Assembly (NCBI RefSeq): GCF_900566055.1
Contig: NZ_UPHQ01000270.1
Coordinates: 1-36,355 of the forward strand
Length of the DNA stretch: 36,355 bases
Source: Mycobacterium innocens
Lineage (GTDB): Bacteria > Actinomycetota > Actinomycetes > Mycobacteriales > Mycobacteriaceae
Direction: 5' to 3'
Each line of letters opens with the position of its first letter. Position 1 is the first letter of the stretch. The position numbers and the translations under genes were made by a program. The notes under the pieces were generated by a model, which was given only the letters and a program-made list of their open reading frames with translations, did not search any database and was not told the DNA's origin. Below, one piece after another: positions 6,630 to 15,328 of the stretch.

Positions 6630-7922
6630 ATGGGTGACGCGCGACGACGGGTTCCGCGCACCGACGCGCTCCTCGCCGATCCCCGCCTCGCCGAGGCGCA
6701 ACAGCTGCTGGGCCGCACCTTGGTGAAATCCGTGATCGCGCAGGCCCAGCAACGGGCCCGCGCCGGCGAGATCGAGCCGGAGCGGGTGGCCGAGCACGCC
6801 GTCGCCGCACTCCCGGCCACCGCGGCAAGCTTGCGGCCCGTTATCAACGCCACCGGCGTCGTCGTACACACCAACCTGGGCCGGGCGCCGTTGTCGCAGG
6901 CCGCGGTGGACGCGGTGGTCACCGCCAGCGGCGCCACCGACGTCGAATTCGACCTGGCAACCGGTCGCCGCGCTCGCCGTGGCCGGGGCGCGCTGGCCGC
7001 CCTTGCTCGGGCGGTGCCGACCGCCGGCGGGGTGCACGTGGTGAACAACAACGCCGCCGCGCTGCTGCTGACCGCGCTCACGTTGGCTCCGAGTAAGGAG
7101 ATCGTGCTCAGCCGCGGCGAGCTGGTCGAGATCGGCGACGGATTCCGCATTCCCGAGTTGCTGGCGTCCACGGGTGCGCGGCTGCGCGAGGTCGGCACCA
7201 CCAACCGCACCAGCCTGCGCGACTACGCCGACGCGATTGGGCCGGACACCGGGTTTGTGCTCAAGGTGCATCCGTCCAACTTCTGCGTCACCGGGTTCAC
7301 CTCAGCGGTCAGCGTGGCCGAATTGGCGCAGCTCTTGGACACAATGCGGGCGCCGTTGGTCGTCGACATCGGCTCCGGACTGCTGACGCCGCATCCGGCA
7401 CTCCCCGACGAGCCGGATGCGACGACCGCCCTGCGCGACGGCGCCAATCTGGTCACCGCCAGTGGCGACAAGCTGCTCGGCGGCCCGCAGGCCGGCCTGC
7501 TCTTCGGCGACGCCGGCCTGATCGAGCGGCTGCGCCGGCACCCCGCGGCCCGGGCGCTGCGGGTGGACAAACTGACCCTCGCCGCGCTGGAAGCGACCGT
7601 GGTTGGACCGCCGCCGCCAGTGGTTCAGGCGCTGGCCGCCGAGGTGACGCAGCTGCGCGCCCGCGCCGAAAGCCTTGCCGCGCAGCTACCCGGCGCGCAC
7701 GCGGTGGACTGTGTGGCGGCCGTCGGCGGGGGCGGGGCCCCGGGTGTGCGGCTGCCCAGCGCCGGGCTGAGCCTGCCCGAGTCCTACGCCGCCAAGCTGC
7801 GCGCCGGCAGCCCGCCGGTCGTCGGCCGGGTGGAGGGCGGCCGGTGCCTGCTGGATCTGCGCACGGTGGCGCTGGACGAGGACGAGCGGCTGCTGGCGGC
7901 GGTGCTGGCGTGTTCGTCATAG
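6630..7922 (+). CDS. selA: L-seryl-tRNA(Sec) selenium transferase
   Basis: A 430-residue PLP enzyme that converts Ser-tRNA(Sec) to Sec-tRNA(Sec) using selenophosphate. The N-terminal tRNA-binding domain (about 1-65) is followed by RPVINATGVVVHTNLGRAPLS (69-89), a SelA signature. VVNNNAAALLLTL near 137-149, VVDIGSGLL near 244-252, and SGDKLLGGPQAG with the PLP lysine Lys281 complete the active site. Length is slightly below the usual 460. The ATG is the only plausible start, yet no good ribosome site lies in the 17 bases after the tRNA. Its last 13 bases overlap the selB start. Confidence 0.97.
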   Translation: MGDARRRVPRTDALLADPRLAEAQQLLGRTLVKSVIAQAQQRARAGEIEPERVAEHAVAALPATAASLRPVINATGVVVHTNLGRAPLSQAAVDAVVTASGATDVEFDLATGRRARRGRGALAALARAVPTAGGVHVVNNNAAALLLTALTLAPSKEIVLSRGELVEIGDGFRIPELLASTGARLREVGTTNRTSLRDYADAIGPDTGFVLKVHPSNFCVTGFTSAVSVAELAQLLDTMRAPLVVDIGSGLLTPHPALPDEPDATTALRDGANLVTASGDKLLGGPQAGLLFGDAGLIERLRRHPAARALRVDKLTLAALEATVVGPPPPVVQALAAEVTQLRARAESLAAQLPGAHAVDCVAAVGGGGAPGVRLPSAGLSLPESYAAKLRAGSPPVVGRVEGGRCLLDLRTVALDEDERLLAAVLACSS

Positions 7923-9589
7923 CCACCGCGGGCCACGTCGACCACGGCAAGTCGACGCTGGTCCATCGGCTCACCGGGATGTGGCCGGACCGGCTGGCCG
8001 AAGAACAGCGCCGGGGCCTGACCATCGACCTGGGCTTCGCCTGGACCGAGCTCGACGGGCACCGGCTGGCGTTCGTCGACGTGCCGGGCCATCAACGGTT
8101 CGTTCCCACCATGCTCGCCGGCGTGGGCCCGGTTCCGGCAGTCATGTTCGTGGTGGCCGCCACCGAGGGCTGGATGCCGCAGTCCGACGAGCATCTCGCG
8201 GCCTTGGACGCGCTGCGGGTTAGGCATGTGCTCGTCGTCATCAGCAAGACAGACCTTGCCGATCCGGCTCCGGCGATCGAGCAGGTGCGGGCGCGGTTGG
8301 CGCACGCGCCGGTCGCGCTGGGCACCGACCTGGACCAGGTGCGCGCGCAACTGCTGGCCCTGGTCGAGCGGTTGCCGCGGCCGGACCGCGACAGCGACGT
8401 GCGGTTGTGGGTCGACCGCTGCTTCACCGTGCGCGGTGCGGGCACCGTCGTCACCGGGACGCTGAGCGCCGGCACGATCCGGGTGGGCGACGAACTCGAA
8501 CACGCCGGACGCCGCGTCACCGTCCGCGGCCTGCAGTCGCTGGGCCGAGACGTCGACGAGACCGGCGCGGTGGCGCGGGTGGCGGTGAACCTGCGCGGCG
8601 TGGACCGCCGGCACATCGCTCGCGGCGACACCGTTCGCACGCCGGGCGCCTGGCTGGATACCGCGGAGATCGATGTGGCCCTGCGGTCGGCGGACACCCT
8701 GCACCGCCAGCTGGTGCTGCACATCGGGTCGGCGGCGGTGCCGGTGCAAATGCGCCCGCTGGGGACGGCCGGGGCGCGGCTGCGGCTGGCCGGGCCGTTG
8801 CCGTTGCGGGTCGGCGATGTCGGGTTGCTGCGCGATCCCGGGGAGCACCGGATCGCGGCCGGCATCGAGGTGCTCGACGTGCGGCCGCCCGGGCTGCACC
8901 GCCGCGGCGCGGCGCGAGCCCGCGGCGAGGAGCTGGCGACCGGCCGGGTGCGCCCGCCCGAGTGCGCGCCCGCGGCGCAGTTGCGCGCGATGGGTCTGCC
9001 AGCCGCCGGCCGCCGGGTTGGCGAGTGGGTGGTCGATCCGCAGTGGTGGGCCGGGCGACGCCAGCTTGCGATCACGACGGTGCAGCGCTGGGCGGCCGAG
9101 CACGACATCGCGGCGGGCATGCCGCTGCAGGCGCTGCGGCAGCGGGTGGGCCTGCCGGCCGCCGAACTGGTGTCCGAGCTACTCGACGGCTCCGGCCTGG
9201 AGGTGGCCGACGGCCTGGTACGGCCGCCCGGGGGGGTCCTGCCGGCGCGTGTCGACAAGGCGGTGCGCACGGTGGAGGAGTGGCTGGCCGCCGAACCATT
9301 CCGGGCGCCGGAGGCCGACGAACTGGCCGAGCTGAAGCTGGGCAACCGCGAGCTGGCCGCGGCCGTACGGGCCGGACGGCTGACCCGCGTTGCCGACGGC
9401 GTCGTGCTCGGGCCCGACGCTGTCGCGCGCGCGGCCGCCATCCTGGCTACGCTGCCGCAGCCGTTCACCGTGAGCGACGCCCGGCACGCCCTGGGCACCA
9501 CGCGCCGGGTAGCCGTCCCGTTGCTCGAACAGCTTGACGCGCTGAGGATTACCCGCCGCGATGCGGATGGCACCAGGACGACGCTTTGA
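7910..9589 (+). CDS. selB: Selenocysteine-specific elongation factor
   Basis: A 559-residue GTPase that carries Sec-tRNA(Sec) to the ribosome at UGA codons marked by a SECIS hairpin. G1 is GHVDHGKST (8-16), G3 is DVPGH (57-61) and G4 is SKTD (112-115). EF-Tu-like domains II and III follow, then C-terminal winged helices from about 370 to the end that bind the SECIS RNA. The GTG at 7910-7912 is chosen because the protein then starts directly at the first GTPase strand (FVIATAGHVDHGK), as in other SelB proteins, and it overlaps the selA end by 13 bases. A longer frame adds 22 Gly/Ala-rich residues that are selA codons in another frame. It ends 45 bases before the formate dehydrogenase gene. Confidence 0.96.
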   Translation: MFVIATAGHVDHGKSTLVHRLTGMWPDRLAEEQRRGLTIDLGFAWTELDGHRLAFVDVPGHQRFVPTMLAGVGPVPAVMFVVAATEGWMPQSDEHLAALDALRVRHVLVVISKTDLADPAPAIEQVRARLAHAPVALGTDLDQVRAQLLALVERLPRPDRDSDVRLWVDRCFTVRGAGTVVTGTLSAGTIRVGDELEHAGRRVTVRGLQSLGRDVDETGAVARVAVNLRGVDRRHIARGDTVRTPGAWLDTAEIDVALRSADTLHRQLVLHIGSAAVPVQMRPLGTAGARLRLAGPLPLRVGDVGLLRDPGEHRIAAGIEVLDVRPPGLHRRGAARARGEELATGRVRPPECAPAAQLRAMGLPAAGRRVGEWVVDPQWWAGRRQLAITTVQRWAAEHDIAAGMPLQALRQRVGLPAAELVSELLDGSGLEVADGLVRPPGGVLPARVDKAVRTVEEWLAAEPFRAPEADELAELKLGNRELAAAVRAGRLTRVADGVVLGPDAVARAAAILATLPQPFTVSDARHALGTTRRVAVPLLEQLDALRITRRDADGTRTTL

Positions 9590-9621
9590 GGCTGTGGGTT
9601 TGCTCCCAGGTACGTCACGGG

Positions 9622-9633
9622 GTTTGATCAAAC
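9622..9633. promoter_or_regulatory. Perfect 12-base palindrome at the formate dehydrogenase start
   Basis: GTTTGATCAAAC is self-complementary and ends one base before the ATG at 9635, where a ribosome-binding site would normally sit. It could be an operator for a dimeric regulator. TTGAT/ATCAA half-sites recall CRP/FNR proteins, but the usual four-base spacer is absent. It may also be chance. No other promoter-like signal stands out in the 45-base gap. Confidence 0.4.
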
Positions 9634-9634
9634 A

Positions 9635-12600
9635 ATGGACCCGGAAAGCAAGCTTGCGAAGTTGATCCAGTCGTGGCCGGTGTACCGCCAGCTCACCGGG
9701 TCCGACCCGCTGGGCCGCGGCAAGGCCGCACAGTCGGCTCGCTCGGCAACGCTGACGCCGCGCACCGCCGAGGCCGACCACGTCGCGCACTCGGTGTGTC
9801 CGTTCTGCGCGGTGGGCTGCGCGCAGAAGGTGTACGTCAAAGACGAGAAGGTCATCCAGATCGAGGGCAACCCGGACAGCCCGATTTCCCGAGGACGCTT
9901 GTGCCCCAAGGGATCTGCCAGCACCCAGCTGGTCACCGGGCCGCAGCGGCAAACCGTCGTGCGCTACCGCGCCCCCTACGCCACCGAGTGGCAGGAACTC
10001 GACCTGGACACCGCGATGGACATGGTCGCCGACCGGGTGCTCGACGCCCGTCGCAAGGGCTGGCAGGACTTCGACGCCGACCGCAACACGCTGCGCCGCA
10101 CCATGGGCGTCGCCAGCCTCGGCGGCGCCACCCTGGACAACGAAGAGAACTACCTGATCAAGAAGCTCTTCACCGCCCTGGGCGCGCTGCAGATCGAGAA
10201 CCAAGCCCGTATTTGACACAGCGCCACGGTTCCCGGTCTGGGAGCCTCCTTCGGTCGCGGCGGAGCGACGGACTATCAGCAAGACCTGGTCAACTCGGAC
10301 TTCATCGTCATCATGGGCTCCAACATGGCCGAGGCCCATCCGGTCGGGTTCCAGTGGGTGATCGAGGCCAAGGCGCGCGGCACCGAGGTCGTCCACATCG
10401 ACCCGCGGTTCACCCGCACCAGCGCGCTGGCCGACCGGCACGTGGCACTGCGCGCCGGCAGTGACATCGCGTTCCTCGGCGGGGTTATCAACTACATCCT
10501 GTCCAACGAGCTGGACTTCCGCGAGTACGTCACCGCCTACACCAACGCCGCGTTCCTGGTCGACGAAAGCTACCGCGACACCGAGGATCTCGACGGCCTG
10601 TTCAGCGGCTACGACCCCGACACCGCCTCGTACGACCCGGCGACCTGGCATTACGAGTCGACACACCATGGCGGTCGCGGCGGGGCCGACGACAAGCAGC
10701 GCGCCGCGCCCGATCAGCTCGGCTCCGGCGGGCCGGCGGTGGAGGGTGCTGCGGGCGATATCCCGGCCGACCCGACGCTGCAGCATCCGCGCTGCGTCTA
10801 CCAGATCCTCAAGCGGCACTACGCCCGCTACACCCCGGAGATGGTGGAGCGGGTGTGCGGCGTGCCGGCCGACACCTTCCTGCGGGTCGCGCGGGCGTGG
10901 ACCGAGCATTCCGGCCGCGAGCGCACCACGGCGCTGGTGTACAGCGTGGGCTGGACCCAGCACACCATGGGCGCTCAGTTCATCCGCGCCGGCTCGATCA
11001 TCCAGCTGCTGTTGGGCAACATCGGCCGGCCCGGCGGCGGGGTGTTCGCGCTGCGCGGGCATGCCAGTATCCAGGGCTCCACGGATGTGCCGACGTTGTT
11101 CAACCTGCTGCCCGGCTACCTGGCCATGCCGCACGCCGGCCAGGCGAACCTGGCCGACTACCTCGATCGGATCAAGAGCCAGAATCAGAAGGGTTTCTGG
11201 CACAACGCCGACGCCTATATGGTGTCGCTGCTCAAGGAGTACTGGGGCGAGCACGCCACCGCCGACAACGACTACTGCTTCGACTACCTGCCGCGGATCA
11301 ACGGCGACCACGGCACCTACCGCACCGTCATGGACATGGTCGACGGGACGGTGTTCGGCTACTTCCTGCTGGGCCAGAACCCGGCCGTCGGGTCCGCCCA
11401 CGGACGGCTGCAGCGCCTCGGCATGGCCAACCTGGACTGGCTGGTGGTCCGCGACCTGGTGATGATCGAAAGCGCCACCTTCTGGAAAGACGCCCCCGAA
11501 GTGGAGACCGGCGAGATCACCCCGCAGACCTGCCGGACGGAGGTGTTCTTCTTCCCGGCGGCCTCGCACGTGGAGAAGGCCGGCACGTTCACCCAGACCC
11601 AGCGGATGCTGCAGTGGCGGGAAAAAGCCGTCGACCGGCCCGGTGACGCCCGCTCGGAGTTGTGGTTCTGCTACCACCTGGGCCGGCGGCTGCGGGACAA
11701 GCTGGCCGGCTCGACCGACGAGCGCGACCGGCCACTGCTGGAGCTGTTCTGGGACTACGCGATGGAGGGTGACGAGCCCTCGGGTGAGGACGTGCTGCGC
11801 CGCATCAACGGCATTGACCTGACGACCGGCCGGGCGGTGAACGGCTACACCGAGTTGAAGGCCGACGGCAGCACCGCCTGCGGCTGCTGGATCTACAGCG
11901 GCGTGTACGCCGACGACGTGAACCAGGCGGCCCGGCGGGACACCTCGCAGTGGGGTTGGACCTGGCCGCTGAACCGCCGGGTGCTCTACAACCGGGCGTC
12001 GGCCGACCCACAGGGGCGGCCGTGGAGCGAGCGCAAGAAGCTCATCTGGTGGGATCCGGAGAACCGGGAATGGACCGGCCACGACGTGCCCGACTTCGAA
12101 AAGCACAAGCCGCCGGACTACCGCCCGCCCGAAGGCGCGGTGGGCGTCGAGGCGTTGCGCGGCGACGACGCGTTCGTCATGCAGGCCGACGGCAAGGCCT
12201 GGCTGTTCGCACCCAGCGGCCTGGCCGACGGTCCGCTGCCCACGCACTACGAACCGCACGAGTCCCCGGTGCGCAACGCGCTGTATAGACAGCAGGGCAA
12301 CCCGACCCGAATCGTCTACGGCCGCAACGACAATCCGTCGAACCCGGCGCCGCCGGAGGCCCACGGGGAGGTGTTCCCGTTCGTGTTCACCGCGGCGCGG
12401 CTGACCGAGCACCACACGGCGGGCGGAATGAGCCGTCAGCTGCCCTACCTGTCGGAGCTGCAGCCCGCGTTGTTCGTCGAGGTGTCACCGAAATTGGCGC
12501 GCATCCGGGGGCTGACGCATATGGACTGGGCGCATGTGATCACCAGCCGCACCGCGGTGGACGCGCGGGTGCTGGTGACTGAGCGGATGAAGCCACTTCG

Positions 12601-12874
12601 TATCGAAGACCGCGTGGTGCAACAGATTTGGATGCCCTACCACTGGGGTTACAGCGGGCTTGTCGACGGCGACGTGGTCAACGATCTGCTCGGGGTGGTG
12701 TTGGACCCCAACGTCTTCATCCAGGAGAGCAAGGTCTGCACCTGTGACGTACAACCGGGACGACGGCCCCGCGGACCGGAGCTGCTGGCCTACATCGCCG
12801 AATACCGCCGCCGGGCCGGCGTCACCACGGCGACCGGCACCCGACTGGACACCCATAGCGAGGAAACCCCTTGA
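9635..12874 (+). CDS. fdnG: Selenocysteine-containing formate dehydrogenase, catalytic subunit (TGA at 10214-10216 read as Sec)
   Basis: A molybdopterin enzyme of 1079 residues that oxidises formate to CO2. An N-terminal [4Fe-4S] motif has Cys55, Cys58, Cys62 and Cys90. At residue 194 the frame meets TGA, then continues as HSATVPGLGASFGRGGAT. This matches E. coli FdnG, where Sec is followed by His and the same block. Reading through joins two frames (193 residues before, the rest after) into one normal-length protein of the FdnG family. The molybdopterin oxidoreductase core spans about 110-600 and the dinucleotide-binding domain about 913-1045. No twin-arginine signal is visible. The only in-frame start after the upstream stop is the ATG at 9635. 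The end overlaps the iron-sulfur subunit start. Confidence 0.95.
10214..10246 (+). promoter_or_regulatory. Sec codon TGA and bacterial SECIS hairpin
   Basis: After TGA (10214-10216) come 11 bases, then GGTTCCC (10228-10234), loop GGTCT (10235-10239) and GGGAGCC (10240-10246). The arms form seven pairs with one T-G wobble. E. coli fdhF has the same 11-base distance and a GGUCU apical loop, the part gripped by SelB. The hairpin lies inside coding sequence and encodes residues TVPGLGA. Confidence 0.93.
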
Positions 12875-13752
12875 ACCGCAATAGTTTCTATGGCCCGCTG
12901 AGCGATCCGGCCGGCGATGCCGGGCATCTGGAGCACCCCGCGCGAGTCGGGTTCTTCACCGACACCTCGGTGTGCATCGGCTGCAAGGCCTGCGAGGTGG
13001 CCTGCAAGGAATGGAACCGGGTTCCCGACGACGGCTTCAACCTGCTGGGGATGTCGTTCGACAACACCGGCATGCTCAGCGCCAACACCTGGCGGCACGT
13101 GGCGTTCATCGAGCAGCCGGCTACCGACCTCGGCATCCCGAAATTCGAGCGCCCCGGCGCGTCGGCCGACCCGCAGTCCCGCACCGACTTTCGCTGGCTG
13201 ATGAGCTCCGACGTGTGCAAGCACTGCACCCATGCCGGGTGTCTGGACGTGTGTCCGACGGGCGCACTGTTCCGCACCGAGTTCGGCACTGTCGTTGTCC
13301 AGCAAGACATTTGCAACGGCTGCGGGTATTGCGTGTCCGGCTGCCCGTACGGGGTGATCGACCGCCGCGAAGGTGACGGCCGGGCGTGGAAGTGCACGCT
13401 GTGCTACGACCGGCTGCATGACGGGCTGGAACCGGCGTGCGCCAAGGCCTGCCCCACCGACTCCATCCAGTTCGGGCCGCTCGACGAACTGCGTGAGCGC
13501 GCCGCCCGCCGGGTCGAGCAGCTGCATGAACGCGGCGTAACCGACGCGCGGTTGTACGGTCACGATCCCGACGACGGCGTGGGCGGCGACGGCGCGTTCT
13601 TCCTGCTCCTGGACGAGCCCGAGGTCTACGGATTGCCGCCGGATCCGGTGGTGCCCACCCGGGACCTGCCGGCCATGTGGCGCTACGCCGGGATCGCCGC
13701 GTCGGCGCTGGTGGCCGCCGCGGTGTCGGCGTTCGTCGGGAGCCGGCGATGA
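12871..13752 (+). CDS. Formate dehydrogenase iron-sulfur (beta) subunit with four [4Fe-4S] motifs
   Basis: A 293-residue electron-transfer subunit. Sixteen cysteines fall in four groups: C35/38/41/45, C116/119/124/128, C148/151/154/158 and C175/178/190/194. This is the FdnH/HybA pattern that carries electrons from the catalytic subunit to the membrane. A hydrophobic C-terminal helix (about 272-290) ends in SRR and would anchor it. The start is TTG at 12871, overlapping the TGA of the catalytic gene (TTGA), with GAGGAAA just upstream. The TTG is supported by the family N-terminus, which begins some 25 residues before the first cluster. It is coupled by ATGA to the membrane subunit. Confidence 0.95.
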   Translation: MNRNSFYGPLSDPAGDAGHLEHPARVGFFTDTSVCIGCKACEVACKEWNRVPDDGFNLLGMSFDNTGMLSANTWRHVAFIEQPATDLGIPKFERPGASADPQSRTDFRWLMSSDVCKHCTHAGCLDVCPTGALFRTEFGTVVVQQDICNGCGYCVSGCPYGVIDRREGDGRAWKCTLCYDRLHDGLEPACAKACPTDSIQFGPLDELRERAARRVEQLHERGVTDARLYGHDPDDGVGGDGAFFLLLDEPEVYGLPPDPVVPTRDLPAMWRYAGIAASALVAAAVSAFVGSRR

Positions 13753-14708
13753 AGGCCGGGGGGGCGGGCAGCGGGCGGGAACAGCTCGCCGTGCCCCGAG
13801 CGGAGTTCCGGTCCTATTACGGGCGTCCGGTGCTCAAACCACCGGTGTGGGAGTGGAAGATCGCGGCGTACCTGTTCTCCGGTGGCCTGTCGGCGGGTTC
13901 GGCGCTACTGGCCGCCGGCGCCGATCTGACCGGGCGCCCGGCGCTGTGCCGGGTGAGCCGCGTCGGGGCGCTGGCCAGCCTCCTGGCCAGCATGTACTTC
14001 CTCGTCGCCGACCTCGGCCGCCCCGAGCGGTTCCACCACATGCTGCGGGTGGCCAAGCCCAGCTCGCCGATGAGCGTCGGCACCTGGATTCTGACCGCCT
14101 ACGGGCCGGGCGCCGGGCTGGCCGGGGCCGCCGAGCTCATGCCGGCGGCGCTGCGGCGCACCTGGGTCGGAGCGCTCGTGCGCTGGTTGGCACGCCCGGC
14201 GGGACTCTCGGCGGCGGCCGTCGCACCCGGGGTCGCCTCCTACACCGCGGTCCTGCTGTCGCAGACCGCCGTCCCCGCCTGGCACGAGGCACACCCGTAT
14301 CTGCCCTTCGTCTTCACCGGCTCGGCAGCAGCCAGCGGCGGCGGCTGGGGCATGGTGCTGGCGCCCGTGGCCGAGGCCGGTCCGGCACGGCGACTCGCGG
14401 TCGTGGGCGCCGGGCTGGAGCTCGCGGCGTCGCGACTGCTGGAGCAACGGCTGGGGCTGGCCGCCGAGGCGTACACGACGGGAAAGCCGCACCGGCTGCG
14501 CAGGTGGGCGGAGTACCTGACGATCGGCGGGGCGCTGGGCACGGCGGCGGCGGGCCGGAGCCGGTTCGCCGCGATACTGTGCGGGCTGGCGCTACTCACC
14601 GGCAGTGCGCTGCAGCGGTTCGGGGTGTTCGAGGCCGGTGTGGAATCCACCCGGGATCCGAAGTACGTGGTGGTGCCGCAGCGTCAACGGCTCGATTCCG
14701 GCAACTGA
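13749..14708 (+). CDS. nrfD: NrfD/PsrC-like membrane subunit of the formate dehydrogenase
   Basis: A 319-residue polytopic membrane protein with about eight hydrophobic segments. After a short N-terminus, VLKPPVWEWKIAAYLFSGGLSAGSALL and MYFLVADLGRPERFHHMLRVAKPSSPMSVGTWIL are typical NrfD sequence. NrfD proteins bind quinone without heme, so this subunit would pass electrons from the iron-sulfur subunit to menaquinone. It replaces the cytochrome b subunit (FdnI) found in E. coli. The ATG at 13749 overlaps the previous stop (ATGA). No gene for FdhD, the sulfurtransferase needed to activate such enzymes, follows; the next gene is convergent 15 bases away. Confidence 0.93.
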   Translation: MKAGGAGSGREQLAVPRAEFRSYYGRPVLKPPVWEWKIAAYLFSGGLSAGSALLAAGADLTGRPALCRVSRVGALASLLASMYFLVADLGRPERFHHMLRVAKPSSPMSVGTWILTAYGPGAGLAGAAELMPAALRRTWVGALVRWLARPAGLSAAAVAPGVASYTAVLLSQTAVPAWHEAHPYLPFVFTGSAAASGGGWGMVLAPVAEAGPARRLAVVGAGLELAASRLLEQRLGLAAEAYTTGKPHRLRRWAEYLTIGGALGTAAAGRSRFAAILCGLALLTGSALQRFGVFEAGVESTRDPKYVVVPQRQRLDSGN

Positions 14709-14723
14709 TCTTGGAGAAGGCCG

Positions 14724-15188
14724 CTACAGCCGCTCTTTGACCGCCGCCGACAAGCGGGCCCCGTCGGCTTTACCCTCGGCGATCTCGGTGGCGAACTTCA
14801 TGACCAGGCCCATCTGCTTCATGGTGGGCCGATGCCCGAGCTGTTCGGCCACTTGGGCGATGGCGGTGTCGGCGACGTCGGCCACTTCTGCCTCGGTGAG
14901 CGGCGTGGGCAGATACTCGTCGATGATCCGGCCTTCCGCATGCTCGTTGGCGGCCAGCTCACCACGCCCGTTCTGGGTGTAGATCTCGGCCGCCTCGCCA
15001 CGTTTGCGGGATTCTCTGGCCAGCACCTTGAGCACCTCGTCGTCGGAGAGCTCTTTGGCCTGCTTGCCCGATACTTCCTCGGTCTGGATTGCGGCCAGCA
15101 CCATGCGTAGGGTCGCAGTTCGCAACTTATCCTGCGATTTCATCGCTTCGGTCAGGTCGGCCCGAAGCCGCGATTTGAGTTCCGCCAT
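14724..15188 (-). CDS. GatB/YqeY domain protein (Rv3688c-like)
   Basis: A 154-residue protein covering the whole YqeY family: MAELKSRLRADLTEAMKSQDK at the start, RMVLAAI, an EIYTQNGR segment, EYLPTPLTEAEV near 90-101, and MKQMGLVMKF near the end. YqeY resembles the tail domain of the GatB subunit of the tRNA-dependent amidotransferase and may bind tRNA; its role is not settled. Length and sequence style match M. tuberculosis Rv3688c, which marks the start of the block that is collinear with that genome. The ATG at 15186-15188 matches the family start. Confidence 0.92.
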   Translation of the reverse strand: MAELKSRLRADLTEAMKSQDKLRTATLRMVLAAIQTEEVSGKQAKELSDDEVLKVLARESRKRGEAAEIYTQNGRGELAANEHAEGRIIDEYLPTPLTEAEVADVADTAIAQVAEQLGHRPTMKQMGLVMKFATEIAEGKADGARLSAAVKERL

Positions 15189-15295
15189 GGCAGAGACGCT
15201 ACGCGCGTTGTTTTCGGAGGTTGCCGAACCCGACACCAAGACCGGAAGTCATACCCACATTGAGAAATGCGCCGACCGCCGACAGGATGGAGCCC

Positions 15296-15328
15296 ATGAC
15301 CAACGACGACAGCCGCCACATCCGGTGA
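15296..15328 (+). CDS. Possible ten-codon leader peptide coupled to the proline-rich membrane protein
   Basis: ATG at 15296 has GGAG four bases upstream, opens a ten-residue frame (MTNDDSRHIR) and ends at TGA 15326-15328. That stop overlaps the GTG start of the next gene (GTGA), which itself has no ribosome site. Either this is a leader that delivers ribosomes to the GTG, or a one-base indel has split the true N-terminus of the membrane protein. Confidence 0.45.
   Translation: MTNDDSRHIR

Noticed and set aside
7844..7909. A longer SelB with 22 extra N-terminal residues
   Set aside because: The extra part is Gly/Ala-rich frame-shifted selA sequence; SelB proteins begin directly at the first GTPase strand, as with the GTG at 7910.
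9587..9637. The selB TGA stop is in frame with the formate dehydrogenase ATG 16 codons later, suggesting readthrough to a fusion
   Set aside because: No SECIS-like hairpin follows this TGA at the proper distance, and SelB normally ends here. Being in frame has a one in three chance.
10214..10216. The TGA as a true stop splitting the formate dehydrogenase gene (pseudogene)
   Set aside because: The frame continues without shift, the following residues match FdnG after Sec, a SECIS hairpin is present, and all Sec-decoding genes are next door.
9179..12415. A 1078-residue open frame on the minus strand opposite selB and the formate dehydrogenase gene
   Set aside because: It is an antisense shadow caused by GC-rich third positions. 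The sense strand encodes recognised proteins, and the antisense product has no known motif and low-complexity composition.
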